NCBI GenBank assembly: GCA_019118885.1
Contig: DWYB01000022.1
Coordinates: 1-64,000, forward strand
Origin: Candidatus Mediterraneibacter surreyensis
GTDB taxonomy: Bacteria > Bacillota > Clostridia > Lachnospirales > Lachnospiraceae
Direction of reading: 5' to 3'
DNA length: 64,000 nucleotides
Positions 16,725 to 24,608 of the stretch are shown here, one piece after another (position 1 is the first letter of the stretch; every line of letters begins with the position of its first letter). The notes under the pieces were generated by a model. That model was not told where the DNA came from. It worked only from the letters and a program-made list of their open reading frames with translations, and made no database searches. Position numbers and translations under genes: made by a program.

Positions 16725-17219
16725 ATGTATGACTGTGGATTTACCAGAGACAAGAACTGGTTTCGTTATCGTGCTGCGGCAATAATCATCGAAGATGAGT
16801 GTGTGTTGTTTGTTGGTAATTCGAATGAGGATTACTATTATTCTGTTGGCGGCGGAGTACATATGGGAGAAACTGCTGAAGAAGCTGTTTTGAGAGAAGT
16901 ATATGAAGAAACAGGAGTACATTATGAAATTAATCATCTGGCAGTGATTCATGAAAATTTTTTTAACGAAAATAATGGATCATTAAAAGGCATGGAATGT
17001 CATGAAATATGCTTTTATTTCTTAATGAAATCCCGCGGAAGCAAAAAACTTTTCAGTAACAGCTATACCGCCTTTGGTGCGAAAGAAGAAATGCATTGGA
17101 TCCCAATCAAAGACTTGGATCAATATAAAGCATTTCCGAGTTTCTTAAGAGAATATCTAAAAAAAGAACATTGCGGCATTGAACATATTGTGACAGATGA
17201 GCGTATAAGAAACAAGTGA
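16725..17219 (+). CDS. Nudix hydrolase
   Basis: A 164-residue protein with the Nudix box GGGVHMGETAEEAVLREVYEETGV at about residues 41-64, keeping all metal-binding glutamates. The lead-in FRYRAAAIIIEDECVLFVGNSNEDYYYSVGGG is typical of the family, and the C-terminal HWIPIKDLDQYKAFPSFLREYL is a common Nudix ending. GAGGAAG (16711-16717) lies 7 bases before ATG 16725, which is why I prefer it over the frame start at 16683. Substrate unknown. It is in the AT-rich accessory block. Confidence 0.88.
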   Translation: MYDCGFTRDKNWFRYRAAAIIIEDECVLFVGNSNEDYYYSVGGGVHMGETAEEAVLREVYEETGVHYEINHLAVIHENFFNENNGSLKGMECHEICFYFLMKSRGSKKLFSNSYTAFGAKEEMHWIPIKDLDQYKAFPSFLREYLKKEHCGIEHIVTDERIRNK

Positions 17220-17275
17220 TGTTTCTACTAAACTAGTTTACTAGAAAGAAGTAAAAGTCAAGGAGGAGCAAAGTG

Positions 17276-17308
17276 ATGAAACGAATTAATATCTCGGTGC
17301 AGTTCTAA
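17276..17308 (+). CDS. Putative 10-residue leader peptide
   Basis: AGGAGGAG (17261-17268) is followed 7 bases later by ATG and the short frame MKRINISVQF ending TAA. The last codons form the 5' arm of a long stem-loop. A strong ribosome site on such a short frame, with secondary structure over its end, is how attenuation leaders of resistance and methyltransferase genes look. Not an annotated family; inferred from layout only. Confidence 0.4.
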   Translation: MKRINISVQF

Positions 17309-17374
17309 GAACTGACAGCAGATTGTATCGAGGTTAAACAAAAGCATTATATTTATGCTGTCAGGAACTGCACC
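17296..17374 (+). promoter_or_regulatory. Leader stem-loop, possible attenuator
   Basis: GGTGCAGTTC (17296-17305) pairs with GAACTGCACC (17365-17374) and CTGACAGCA (17312-17320) with TGCTGTCAG (17356-17364), giving a 19-bp stem with a 6-base bulge that contains the leader stop codon. A small competing hairpin, GTTC-TAA-GAAC, lies inside the 5' arm. It sits upstream of the methyltransferase remnant at 17416. Confidence 0.5.
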
Positions 17375-17415
17375 TGTCAAAACACAAATTACTATTTTGA
17401 AAGGAATGCAGTTTA

Positions 17416-17650
17416 ATGAATAAAAATTATTTGAAAACAACTTGGAAGCATGAAGAGGAACTGGCACATATACATGGATGAACCATTTCCACATTTGAAT
17501 CTCAAAGATCAATGCAGGAACTTTAAAGAGGCAGGATTCTAGATCATACAGGCAGAGGAAGCATACTGCCCGGTAATATTTTACGATATCGGAGCTTTTG
17601 TCTGGTTTGCTCATATTATTCATCGATATCTGATTATTGCAAGAAAATAA
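17416..17650 (+). pseudogene. SAM-dependent methyltransferase with internal deletions
   Basis: AAGGA (17401-17405) and ATG 17416 start the N-terminal piece MNKNYLKTTWKHEEELAHIHG, then TGA. Another frame continues with PHLNLKDQCRNFKEAGF, an in-frame TAG, IIQAEEAYCPVIFYDIGAFVWFAHII, and RYLIIARK before TAA. These are the first 21 residues and the last third of a class I SAM methyltransferase of about 250 residues. The central SAM-binding part and a stretch before the end are missing. At least one large and one smaller deletion plus a nonsense change are needed, so it is non-functional. The leader region upstream is intact. Confidence 0.65.
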
Positions 17651-17738
17651 TTCCGCTCAAAAAAGCAAATGAGGAAAAGAAAATTTTACAGTTAAGGCTT
17701 ATATTAAAACTACCACGTGGAATATAGGAGTGACGATT

Positions 17739-18665
17739 ATGGAAATGATGCGACAGATTAGAGACAGTCTGCTCTATATTGATAATCATTTGGAAGAGCC
17801 AATTACAGTTTCCTCAATTGCGGATGCAGCAGGATATTCCGAATATCATTTTTCCAGATGTTTCAAGCAGGAAATGCAGATGTCAGTCATGGAATATGTG
17901 AAGAAGAGGAGACTGATCAAAGCCTCCGATGCTATTTTGAGCGGAGAGAAAATTATTGATGCAGCGTTCCGATTCGGATGGAAAACGCATAGTGGTTTTA
18001 CAAAATCATTTAAGAATGAATTTGGCTTTTATCCGGCACTTCTAAAGGCAATGATGATGCAGATTGACGATTTGGGAGGTAGTGCTATGAGCCATATCTT
18101 TTTAAAGAATACAGATATTCATTCTACAAAGGAGCAATTACTGGAGCGTTTGAAAGAGGAGATGATATCAACAAATGTAGACATTGATGAAGAAGAATTA
18201 CAGTATGTATATTTGCTGGCTTGTCATGTCTATGAAGGGGAAAAAAGATATTCGGGAGATGAGTATATTACCCATCCGCTTAATGTTGCTATTATTTTAG
18301 CAGAAATGTCAGCTGACAAAGACACCATTTATGCCGGAATGTTTTGTGACGCTGTGCAGAAAACTTCTGTCACAATCGAGCAGCTGAAGAAAGAGCTTCC
18401 GTCGAATACGGCAGAAATAGTTGAGAGGCTGGCTGTGTCAACTTATGATTTAGATAGCATATCTTTGGGAGATGAGGTGCTTCTGGTGAAGCTGGCAGAA
18501 AGATTACACAATATGCGTACAGTGGAATTTATGGCCGAAGAACGCAGGCGGATTAAGGCGAAAGAAACCTTAACCCAGATTATGCCGATTGCTAAAAAGA
18601 TTGGACAGCCAAAACTTATAAATGAATTGTATGATCTCTCTTTAAAATATTTGAGTGTAGAGTAA
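17739..18665 (+). CDS. AraC-type HTH fused to a degenerate RelA/SpoT-type HD domain
   Basis: A 308-residue protein. Residues about 6-105 are a complete AraC-type double helix-turn-helix (EPITVSSIADAAGYSEYHFSRCFKQ, DAAFRFGWKTHSGFTKSFKNEFG). Residues about 150-300 match the HD hydrolase domain of RelA/SpoT: ITHPLNVAIILAEMSAD, the helix with FCDAVQKT, VKLAERLHNMRT and the PIAKKIGQ-LINELYDLSLKYL ending. In active (p)ppGpp hydrolases the central motif is HDxxED; here it is CDAVQK (C203, D204, Q207, K208), and the later LADR aspartate is Glu254. The domain therefore looks unable to hydrolyse but may still bind a nucleotide. TAGGAG lies 8 bases before ATG 17739. No ppGpp synthetase domain is present. 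Confidence 0.82.
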   Translation: MEMMRQIRDSLLYIDNHLEEPITVSSIADAAGYSEYHFSRCFKQEMQMSVMEYVKKRRLIKASDAILSGEKIIDAAFRFGWKTHSGFTKSFKNEFGFYPALLKAMMMQIDDLGGSAMSHIFLKNTDIHSTKEQLLERLKEEMISTNVDIDEEELQYVYLLACHVYEGEKRYSGDEYITHPLNVAIILAEMSADKDTIYAGMFCDAVQKTSVTIEQLKKELPSNTAEIVERLAVSTYDLDSISLGDEVLLVKLAERLHNMRTVEFMAEERRRIKAKETLTQIMPIAKKIGQPKLINELYDLSLKYLSVE

Positions 18666-18769
18666 TCACTTCCTAAGATACAATATTTAAAAGCAATGAC
18701 AGACGAAGAGTCGGATGTTATAATTATTTGGAATTGCAATCAAGAGTTTAGTATCCGTAGGCTCTGAAA

Positions 18770-19138
18770 ATGGCAAAACAGATAGTAATACACAGAGAAA
18801 AATATAAAGATCTGCCGTTAAGATTTCAAAAGAAATTAGAACATGATCTTCAGTATGTGACAAATGCGGGAATTCCCGGATTGAAAAAAATATATCTTTT
18901 TGGGAGCTGTGCAAGAGGCGAAGTGAGGAGCACAAGCGACATAGATCTGTTGATACTGACTGAGTCCAGAATAACTGACCGGACTCTGACATCAGACATC
19001 CGCTGGACGTTGGACGACCCGATTGATGGAGTTCGGACGGATGTAGTTTTTACCAGTAAGGGAGCGGAAAGATCAAGCCGGATTTTTAAAAGAGAGGTTG
19101 ACCGGGATAAGAAGCTGATTCTGGAGGTGATGGAATGA
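18770..19138 (+). CDS. Minimal nucleotidyltransferase (MNT)
   Basis: A 122-residue nucleotidyltransferase of the MNT type. FGSCARG (residues 44-50) with D57 and D59 in TSDIDLL, and D91 in VRTDVVF, give the full GS-x-D-x-D plus third carboxylate active site. MNT proteins are usually paired with a HEPN partner, which they AMPylate in characterised HEPN/MNT toxin-antitoxin systems. Here the stop overlaps the ATG of the HEPN gene by four bases (ATGA), so they are co-translated. Confidence 0.88.
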   Translation: MAKQIVIHREKYKDLPLRFQKKLEHDLQYVTNAGIPGLKKIYLFGSCARGEVRSTSDIDLLILTESRITDRTLTSDIRWTLDDPIDGVRTDVVFTSKGAERSSRIFKREVDRDKKLILEVME

Positions 19139-19524
19139 TTAAGAATACTTATATAGATATAGCCGAAAATGATCTGGAATACCTGGAGGCTGTCCTGAAG
19201 ACAGGAAATACATTCTATAATCAGCTGGCAGTGCAGTGCCAGCAGGTCGCGGAAAAGTTCCTGAAAGGATATCTCGACAATCTGCTTTTGGAAGAAGATG
19301 TTACAGATCTGCTCAGAAAAAATAATATGAAAAAAATAGCGGCAAGATTAAATGAATTAAAACCGGATTTAAAACTGGATACAGTAGGATTGGCGTATCT
19401 TACAGATTTTTATTTTGATGCACGATATCCGGGTGATGATTTTTATACTGTGTCAAAAGAAGAGTTTGAGAAATGTCTTGCTATCATGTACGATACGGTA
19501 AAGAAATTAAAGACGATAAAATAG
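19135..19524 (+). CDS. HEPN-domain protein, partner of the MNT gene
   Basis: A 129-residue all-helical HEPN protein. The YIDIAENDLEYLEAVLKTG start, LAVQCQQVAEKFLKGYLD helix and FYFDARYPGDDFYTVSKEEFEKCLAIMYDTVKKL ending are typical. The RX4-6H RNase motif of toxic HEPN proteins is not present: the DARYPGDDF stretch has the arginine but no histidine at the expected distance. It may therefore be a substrate-binding partner rather than a ribonuclease. It overlaps the MNT gene by four bases. Confidence 0.83.
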   Translation: MIKNTYIDIAENDLEYLEAVLKTGNTFYNQLAVQCQQVAEKFLKGYLDNLLLEEDVTDLLRKNNMKKIAARLNELKPDLKLDTVGLAYLTDFYFDARYPGDDFYTVSKEEFEKCLAIMYDTVKKLKTIK

Positions 19525-19539
19525 AACGGGGAATTTTTT

Positions 19540-20487
19540 ATGAATTATTATGATAGCGAACTTCAACGTCTTCAGTCGGAGATCATGGAAAAACAGAGGA
19601 CAGATGCAAAACTGTCAGATCTGTTTCTTCAGCAGTCAGACTTGGAAAAAAGAACAGATGAACTGGAAAAGATTATGCGAAAGGAACAGGACGACGTCGA
19701 TCGTCTCAACGGCAGAAGTCTTACAGCATTCTTTTATAGAGCAACCGGAAAAATGGGTGAAAAACTGACGAAAGAAGAAGCAGAAGCCTATGCGGCAGCG
19801 GTGAAATACGATGCGGCAAAAAATGAACTTCAAGCTGTAAATAATGATATAGAGTATTGTCAGAGACGGCTTTCTGACCTTCAGGACTGCGAACAGCAAT
19901 ATGAAAAAGTGCTGAAAGAAAAGACAGAACAGATCAAACAGTCCGGCGTGCCGGAAGCAGGCAGGATCATGCAGATCGAAAACGAGATAGCATTTCTTGA
20001 AAATCAGCAGAAAGAGATACAGGAAGCGATAAATGCGGGAAACCAGGCATTTTATATCGCGCAGAAGATTCTGGAAGATCTGGATAGTGCAAAGAACTGG
20101 AGTACATTTGACCTGATGGGCGGAGGTCTTATTGCAGACATGGCCAAATATGACAAGCTTAATAAAGTACAAGATCAGATACAGGATCTCCAGAATGCAC
20201 TGCGGGGATTCCGGACAGAACTCGCAGATGTTACAGAGAGAATATCAGGTAATCTGTATGTGGAAATCGGGGATTTCCTGCACTTTGCCGATTATTTTTT
20301 TGACGGATTGTTTACGGACTGGATGGTTTATGACAAGATTAACGACTCGCGGAATAGGACTATGCAGACAAGTGATCAGATTCAGAAGCTTCTCGGACAG
20401 TTAAATGAGATGGATAATGATCTTTGCAGTAAAAAGGATAATCTGAAAGAAGAACTGAAACAGACAGTGTTGAAATCTGATACATAA
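19540..20487 (+). CDS. Coiled-coil protein of unknown function
   Basis: A 315-residue soluble protein, almost entirely helical with heptad-like charge patterns at residues 1-60, 80-180 and 205-240 (long coiled coils), broken by KNWSTFDLMGGGLIADMAKYDKL at about 187-208. That glycine-rich stretch, followed by a helical region, recurs in hypothetical proteins of Clostridia. A hydrophobic segment (EIGDFLHFADYFFDGLFTDWMVYDKI) sits near the end. No enzymatic motif is visible. It follows the HEPN gene by 15 bases and may share its transcript. Function unknown. Confidence 0.75.
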   Translation: MNYYDSELQRLQSEIMEKQRTDAKLSDLFLQQSDLEKRTDELEKIMRKEQDDVDRLNGRSLTAFFYRATGKMGEKLTKEEAEAYAAAVKYDAAKNELQAVNNDIEYCQRRLSDLQDCEQQYEKVLKEKTEQIKQSGVPEAGRIMQIENEIAFLENQQKEIQEAINAGNQAFYIAQKILEDLDSAKNWSTFDLMGGGLIADMAKYDKLNKVQDQIQDLQNALRGFRTELADVTERISGNLYVEIGDFLHFADYFFDGLFTDWMVYDKINDSRNRTMQTSDQIQKLLGQLNEMDNDLCSKKDNLKEELKQTVLKSDT

Positions 20488-20523
20488 AAAGAAAAGCTGC
20501 AAAATAATGTGAGGTGCATAGAC

Positions 20524-21564
20524 ATGAAAGCAGTGGTTTATAAAGGAAAGGAACAGATTGCTCTTGAAGAGCGTCCTGTACCGAAAATCATAGACGATAG
20601 GGATGCGATCGTGAAAGTGACGCTGACAACGATCTGTTCCAGTGATATTCACATTAAACACGGCGCGGTGCCGCGGGCAGTTCCGGGAACGATACTGGGG
20701 CATGAGTTCGTTGGTAAAGTTATAGAAGTTGGCAGCGCTGTCAAGAAAGTAAAACCGGGCGACCGGGTTGCAGTAAATGTAGAGACTTTCTGCGGCGAGT
20801 GTTTCTTTTGTAAAAGGGGATTTGTAAACAATTGTACAGATGAGCACGGCGGATGGGCGCTTGGATGCCGCATTGACGGAGGCCAGGCTGAATATGCGAG
20901 AATCCCGTTTGCAGATAACGGACTCACTGTTATACCGGACCATGTGACGGACGAACAGGCGCTCTTTAACGGAGATATTTTGTCCACAGGTTACTGGGCT
21001 GCCAGAATCGGTGAGATAAAACCAGCAGATACAGTGGCTGTGATCGGCGCAGGTCCTACAGGATTATGTACGATGCTGTGTGCCCGGCTGTATACGCCGG
21101 CTAAGATCATCGCCATAGATACGGATGAATATAGACTGAATCTTGCAAGAGAAAAAGGTCTGGCAGATCTTACACTTGTGCCGGGAAGAGACGATCTTGA
21201 AAAACGGATTAAAAAAGAATCAGATGGCCGGGGTGCAGACACTGTATTTGAAGTGGCTGGAGGAAAGGACACATTCCAGACTGCGTGGAAGATTGCGAGA
21301 CCAAACGCAGTCGTAGTAGTAGTCGCTATGTACGAGGAGCCGCAGATGCTTCCGCTGCCCGATATGTATGGTAAGAATCTCGTGTTCAAGACAGGCGGTG
21401 TGGACGGCAGTTATTGCCAGGAGATTATGGATCTGACTTCCTGTGGGAAGCTTGACGCGGGATTTCTTATTACTCACCGGTGCAGATTGGATGAAATCAT
21501 GGAAGCGTATGACGTGTTTGAAAATAAGAAAGATCACGTTATAAAGTATGCTGTAATTCCGTAA
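20524..21564 (+). CDS. Zinc-dependent alcohol dehydrogenase
   Basis: A 346-residue medium-chain dehydrogenase. TTICSSDIHIKHG supplies the catalytic-zinc cysteine, ILGHEFVG the second ligand, and CGECFFCKRGFVNNC the four structural-zinc cysteines. The Rossmann motif VIGAGPTGLC begins the NAD(P) domain near residue 170. Overall it resembles threonine/butanediol or secondary alcohol dehydrogenases; the substrate is open. GAGGTG (20511-20516) lies 7 bases before ATG 20524. It is followed 33 bases later by a nitrilase-family gene. Confidence 0.88.
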   Translation: MKAVVYKGKEQIALEERPVPKIIDDRDAIVKVTLTTICSSDIHIKHGAVPRAVPGTILGHEFVGKVIEVGSAVKKVKPGDRVAVNVETFCGECFFCKRGFVNNCTDEHGGWALGCRIDGGQAEYARIPFADNGLTVIPDHVTDEQALFNGDILSTGYWAARIGEIKPADTVAVIGAGPTGLCTMLCARLYTPAKIIAIDTDEYRLNLAREKGLADLTLVPGRDDLEKRIKKESDGRGADTVFEVAGGKDTFQTAWKIARPNAVVVVVAMYEEPQMLPLPDMYGKNLVFKTGGVDGSYCQEIMDLTSCGKLDAGFLITHRCRLDEIMEAYDVFENKKDHVIKYAVIP

Positions 21565-21596
21565 CGTAACAACTAAATTTAAAGGAATGATGATTT

Positions 21597-22478
21597 ATGA
21601 AAAGATTGAAAATTGCACTGCTACAGCTCACACCCTGCGGCTCGCTGGACAATAATCTTGAAAAGGGAATACAGTCCTGCAGGCAGGCAAAGAAAATGGA
21701 AGCTGATATTGCTCTCTTTCCGGAAATGTGGAGCTGCGGGTATGATATTTATGCCCGCCCTGCACATGAATGGATGGAAGATGCAGTATCGGCAGACAGT
21801 TCTTTTGTGGACAGCTTTCGATATCTCGCAGAAGAACTCGATATGGCAATCGGTATCACTCTGCTCGAAAAATACAAAGACGGCGCTCGTAATACACTGA
21901 TTCTTTTTGACCGGCACGGCGGCAAAAAGCTTACCTATGCGAAAGTACATACGTGCGATTTCAGTGTGGAGAGAAATTTGACGCCCGGAGAAGCATTTTA
22001 TGTTACAGATCTTGACACGGCGCAGGGTATTGTGAAAGTCGGAGCTATGATCTGTTATGACCGGGAATTCCCGGAGAGTGCCCGGATTCTGATGCTTCAG
22101 GGAGCAGAGCTGATCCTTGTGCCAAATGCCTGCCCTATGGAAATAAACCGTCTCTCGCAGCTTCGGGCAAGAGCTTATGAAAACATGCTGGCTGTTGCTA
22201 CCTGCAATTATCCGGAGAATGTTCCGGACTGTAATGGAGGATCGACAGTTTTTGACGGAGTGGCGTATCTGCCGGATATGGCGGGCTCGCGGGATATGTG
22301 TATTCTGGAAGCAGACAACAGCGAGGGAATTTATATTGCAGAGCTTGACCTTGAGCAGCTGCGGGATTACCGTAAGAGTGAAGTGCACGGTAATGCGTAC
22401 CGGCATCCTCAGAAATACGGAATCCTGACAGATGCAAAAGTAGATGAGCCTTTTATAAGAGAAGATTACCGCCGGTAA
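21597..22478 (+). CDS. Carbon-nitrogen hydrolase (nitrilase superfamily)
   Basis: A 293-residue protein with the complete Glu-Lys-Cys triad: E43 in ALFPEMWSCG, K116 in YAKVHTCDF and C153 in MICYDREFPES. These enzymes hydrolyse amides or nitriles; this subgroup (CN hydrolases of Clostridia) includes N-carbamoyl and omega-amidase-like members. AAAGGAATGATG-like sequence lies upstream of ATG 21597. It may be co-transcribed with the alcohol dehydrogenase upstream. The exact substrate is not evident. Confidence 0.9.
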   Translation: MKRLKIALLQLTPCGSLDNNLEKGIQSCRQAKKMEADIALFPEMWSCGYDIYARPAHEWMEDAVSADSSFVDSFRYLAEELDMAIGITLLEKYKDGARNTLILFDRHGGKKLTYAKVHTCDFSVERNLTPGEAFYVTDLDTAQGIVKVGAMICYDREFPESARILMLQGAELILVPNACPMEINRLSQLRARAYENMLAVATCNYPENVPDCNGGSTVFDGVAYLPDMAGSRDMCILEADNSEGIYIAELDLEQLRDYRKSEVHGNAYRHPQKYGILTDAKVDEPFIREDYRR

Positions 22479-22543
22479 AATGTTATCAAATAGGATGCAA
22501 CAAATCTGTACAGGAGATACTCTTATAGTATGAGGAAACTGCG

Positions 22544-22909
22544 ATGATCCAATTATGTATATTATTTATCTTGTCATGGATACTGACAGTCGTGGTTGAA
22601 GGCGGGGCGGCCAGACTTTTCTTCGGTATAGAGAAAAAAGAGCAGATACTTCTCCTTCTCGTCAATACTGTCACAAATCCTTTAGCTGTCCTTCTCAGCC
22701 TGATGCTTCCTGCTTACACCAGAATTCCGTTTAATGCGGCAGTATTGGCTGCAGAGGCGCTTGTTTTTATTTCAGAGGGGTTCTTGTTCCGGAAATGTAT
22801 GATATGGCAGGAAAGAGAGTACGGTCCATGGAGAATGGCGCTTGTACTGAATGCAATTTCATTTGGCGCGGGATTGGTTGTTTCAATGCTGATGCAACAG
22901 GGAGGATAG
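22544..22909 (+). CDS. Small membrane protein of unknown function
   Basis: A 121-residue protein with three or four hydrophobic segments (about 2-22, 36-54, 63-82 and 96-118), short charged loops (FGIEKKEQ, WQEREYGPWR) and no catalytic motif. It is followed after 3 bases by a secreted protein gene, and then by an ATPase gene that overlaps, so the three form an operon. It may help place or export the neighbouring secreted protein, but this is only inference from order. Confidence 0.72.
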   Translation: MIQLCILFILSWILTVVVEGGAARLFFGIEKKEQILLLLVNTVTNPLAVLLSLMLPAYTRIPFNAAVLAAEALVFISEGFLFRKCMIWQEREYGPWRMALVLNAISFGAGLVVSMLMQQGG

Positions 22910-22912
22910 GTT

Positions 22913-23722
22913 ATGAAGACGGAACATGACAGAAAAAGAAAAGTCTTTTTGAGAATGGTAATATCTGTCTGTATTGTCGTATTTGTCTTTGCACACCCGC
23001 TTTCGGCATCGGCTGATGTTATTTTTGAGCCTGACAATGATTTCTACGGGAGACATAGTGACGAGTGCTCATATTTTGACCGATCGTGTATAGCGGGAGC
23101 GGATACATATCTGTGGGATGCTCCGAATCTTGTTACAGGTAATCAGAGGGCACAGGAGGGGGAGAAGATCTATATTTCTTTTGTCTATACTGACAAAGAT
23201 GGAATTGAGTGGGGACTGGCAGAATCCTTGGATAAATGGATTCTTATGGCGGATCTGTATCTGGAATACGGAACTCCGGAATTTATGGAGGAACATTCCG
23301 ATGAAATATATGAAGATGAGCCGTATCTGCTTTCCTACGGAACAGAATTTGTATCATGGTCTTATCCGGAATCCGGCGTTATAGACCGACCTGATGCCTC
23401 TGTAACGGACGATTATGAAATTACGACATTCTATAAGGATCCCGATGGACGTCTGTGGGGATATAGGGCGTATATGCACGGCACGAGAGATATCTGGATC
23501 TGTCTTTCAGATATGGAAGATACCGGCATTCCGCAGAGAGTTGAGCATGAACTGATCCCTGCGCAGGAAGTTGACGCGTCACAGATTGCCGATGTAAAAG
23601 AAAGCGGACGGTTTTCTGTAGTCTTTCTGGTCATTCCGGTTATCATCATTGCCGGAACAGCAGGAATTTTGATCTGGTGGTTCTGGATAAGACAAAAAAG
23701 ATATAGAGAGGTCAGCAGATGA
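22913..23722 (+). CDS. Secreted, membrane-anchored protein of unknown function
   Basis: A 269-residue protein with a long signal sequence (basic start, hydrophobic core to about residue 30, SASAD cleavage region), an acidic ectodomain with SH3-like beta patches (GADTYLWDAPN, GEKIYISFVYTDKDGIEWGLAE, DPDGRLWGYRAYMHG) and a C-terminal membrane helix (about 234-258) followed by RQKRYREVSR. The ectodomain looks like SH3b-type repeats, often used for cell-wall binding. The cysteines SYFDRSC are spaced for a disulfide. Its stop codon overlaps the start of the ATPase gene. Confidence 0.72.
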   Translation: MKTEHDRKRKVFLRMVISVCIVVFVFAHPLSASADVIFEPDNDFYGRHSDECSYFDRSCIAGADTYLWDAPNLVTGNQRAQEGEKIYISFVYTDKDGIEWGLAESLDKWILMADLYLEYGTPEFMEEHSDEIYEDEPYLLSYGTEFVSWSYPESGVIDRPDASVTDDYEITTFYKDPDGRLWGYRAYMHGTRDIWICLSDMEDTGIPQRVEHELIPAQEVDASQIADVKESGRFSVVFLVIPVIIIAGTAGILIWWFWIRQKRYREVSR

Positions 23723-24579
23723 TATATTTAGAGTATTTTACTTTTCCTGACAGCGACAGGGAATTTGACTTTTTTGTAAATCAGAAAAGGACGTGCTATG
23801 ACTCTTTTTATCCCTTTCAGATCCTTTCAAGGCATCACCTCCAACGGATTGATTTTGAGCCGGTTACGATCCTGTATGGAGGAAACGGATCAGGGAAAAC
23901 GACGGTTCTGAATGTGATCGGAGAAAAACTTCAGCTTTCGAGGGACAGTGTATTTAATAAGTCCAATTTTTTTCAGGACTATCTGGATCTCTGCGACTAT
24001 CAGCTGAAAGGGCGGATTCCCGTGAACAGCCGCGTTATTACAAGCGACGATGTTTTTGACTATATGCTGAATATCCGCAGTATGAATGAGGGGATAGACA
24101 GGAAGAAGGAATCGCTCTTCGAGGATTATCTGGACGCGAAGTATGCAGACTTTCAGATGCGTTCCCTGGATGATTACGAAAGATTGAAAAGGGTTACGAA
24201 AGCAAGACGCCTGACGCAGTCCAGGTATGTCAGGTCAGAGCTGATGGATAATATCAGGGAATATTCCAACGGAGAAAGTGCATTTATTTACTTTTCGGAA
24301 AAGATTACTGAAAACGGGCTGTTTCTGCTGGATGAGCCGGAGAACAGCCTGTCTCCTGCAAGACAGCAGGAGCTTGTAAAGTTCCTGGAAGATTCGGCAA
24401 GGTTTTTTGGCTGTCAGTTTGTGATCTCTACGCATTCACCGTTTCTCCTGGCTATGAGAGATGCAAAGATCTATGATCTGGATGAAGACCCGGCGGATGT
24501 GAAAAGATGGACAGAATTGGAAAATGTAAGGACGTACTATACATTTTTCCGGGATCATTGTGATGAATTTACGGATTGA
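23719..24579 (+). CDS. AAA-family ATPase
   Basis: A 286-residue ABC-type ATPase. Walker A is YGGNGSGKTT (about residues 52-61), Walker B is FLLDEPENSLSP and the switch histidine is in ISTHSPFL. The ABC signature is likely NGESAFIYFSE. The middle part is variable (SRDSVFNKSNFFQDY). Such small stand-alone ATPases occur with secreted or toxin-like partners and in DNA-repair-like systems. The ATGA overlap with the upstream gene points to co-translation and a shared role in the three-gene operon 22544-24579. Confidence 0.85.
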   Translation: MIYLEYFTFPDSDREFDFFVNQKRTCYDSFYPFQILSRHHLQRIDFEPVTILYGGNGSGKTTVLNVIGEKLQLSRDSVFNKSNFFQDYLDLCDYQLKGRIPVNSRVITSDDVFDYMLNIRSMNEGIDRKKESLFEDYLDAKYADFQMRSLDDYERLKRVTKARRLTQSRYVRSELMDNIREYSNGESAFIYFSEKITENGLFLLDEPENSLSPARQQELVKFLEDSARFFGCQFVISTHSPFLLAMRDAKIYDLDEDPADVKRWTELENVRTYYTFFRDHCDEFTD

Positions 24580-24608
24580 TGTATAAGAAGCGGGGAGGAT
24601 AAGTAAAG

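Noticed and set aside
17220..17260. Attachment site at the palindrome AAACTAGTTT
   Set aside because: A short palindrome near the leader, with no second copy or integrase gene in the window.
21621..22406. 261-codon minus-strand frame opposite the nitrilase gene
   Set aside because: The plus strand has the complete Glu-Lys-Cys triad; the minus frame is Cys/His-rich shadow sequence.
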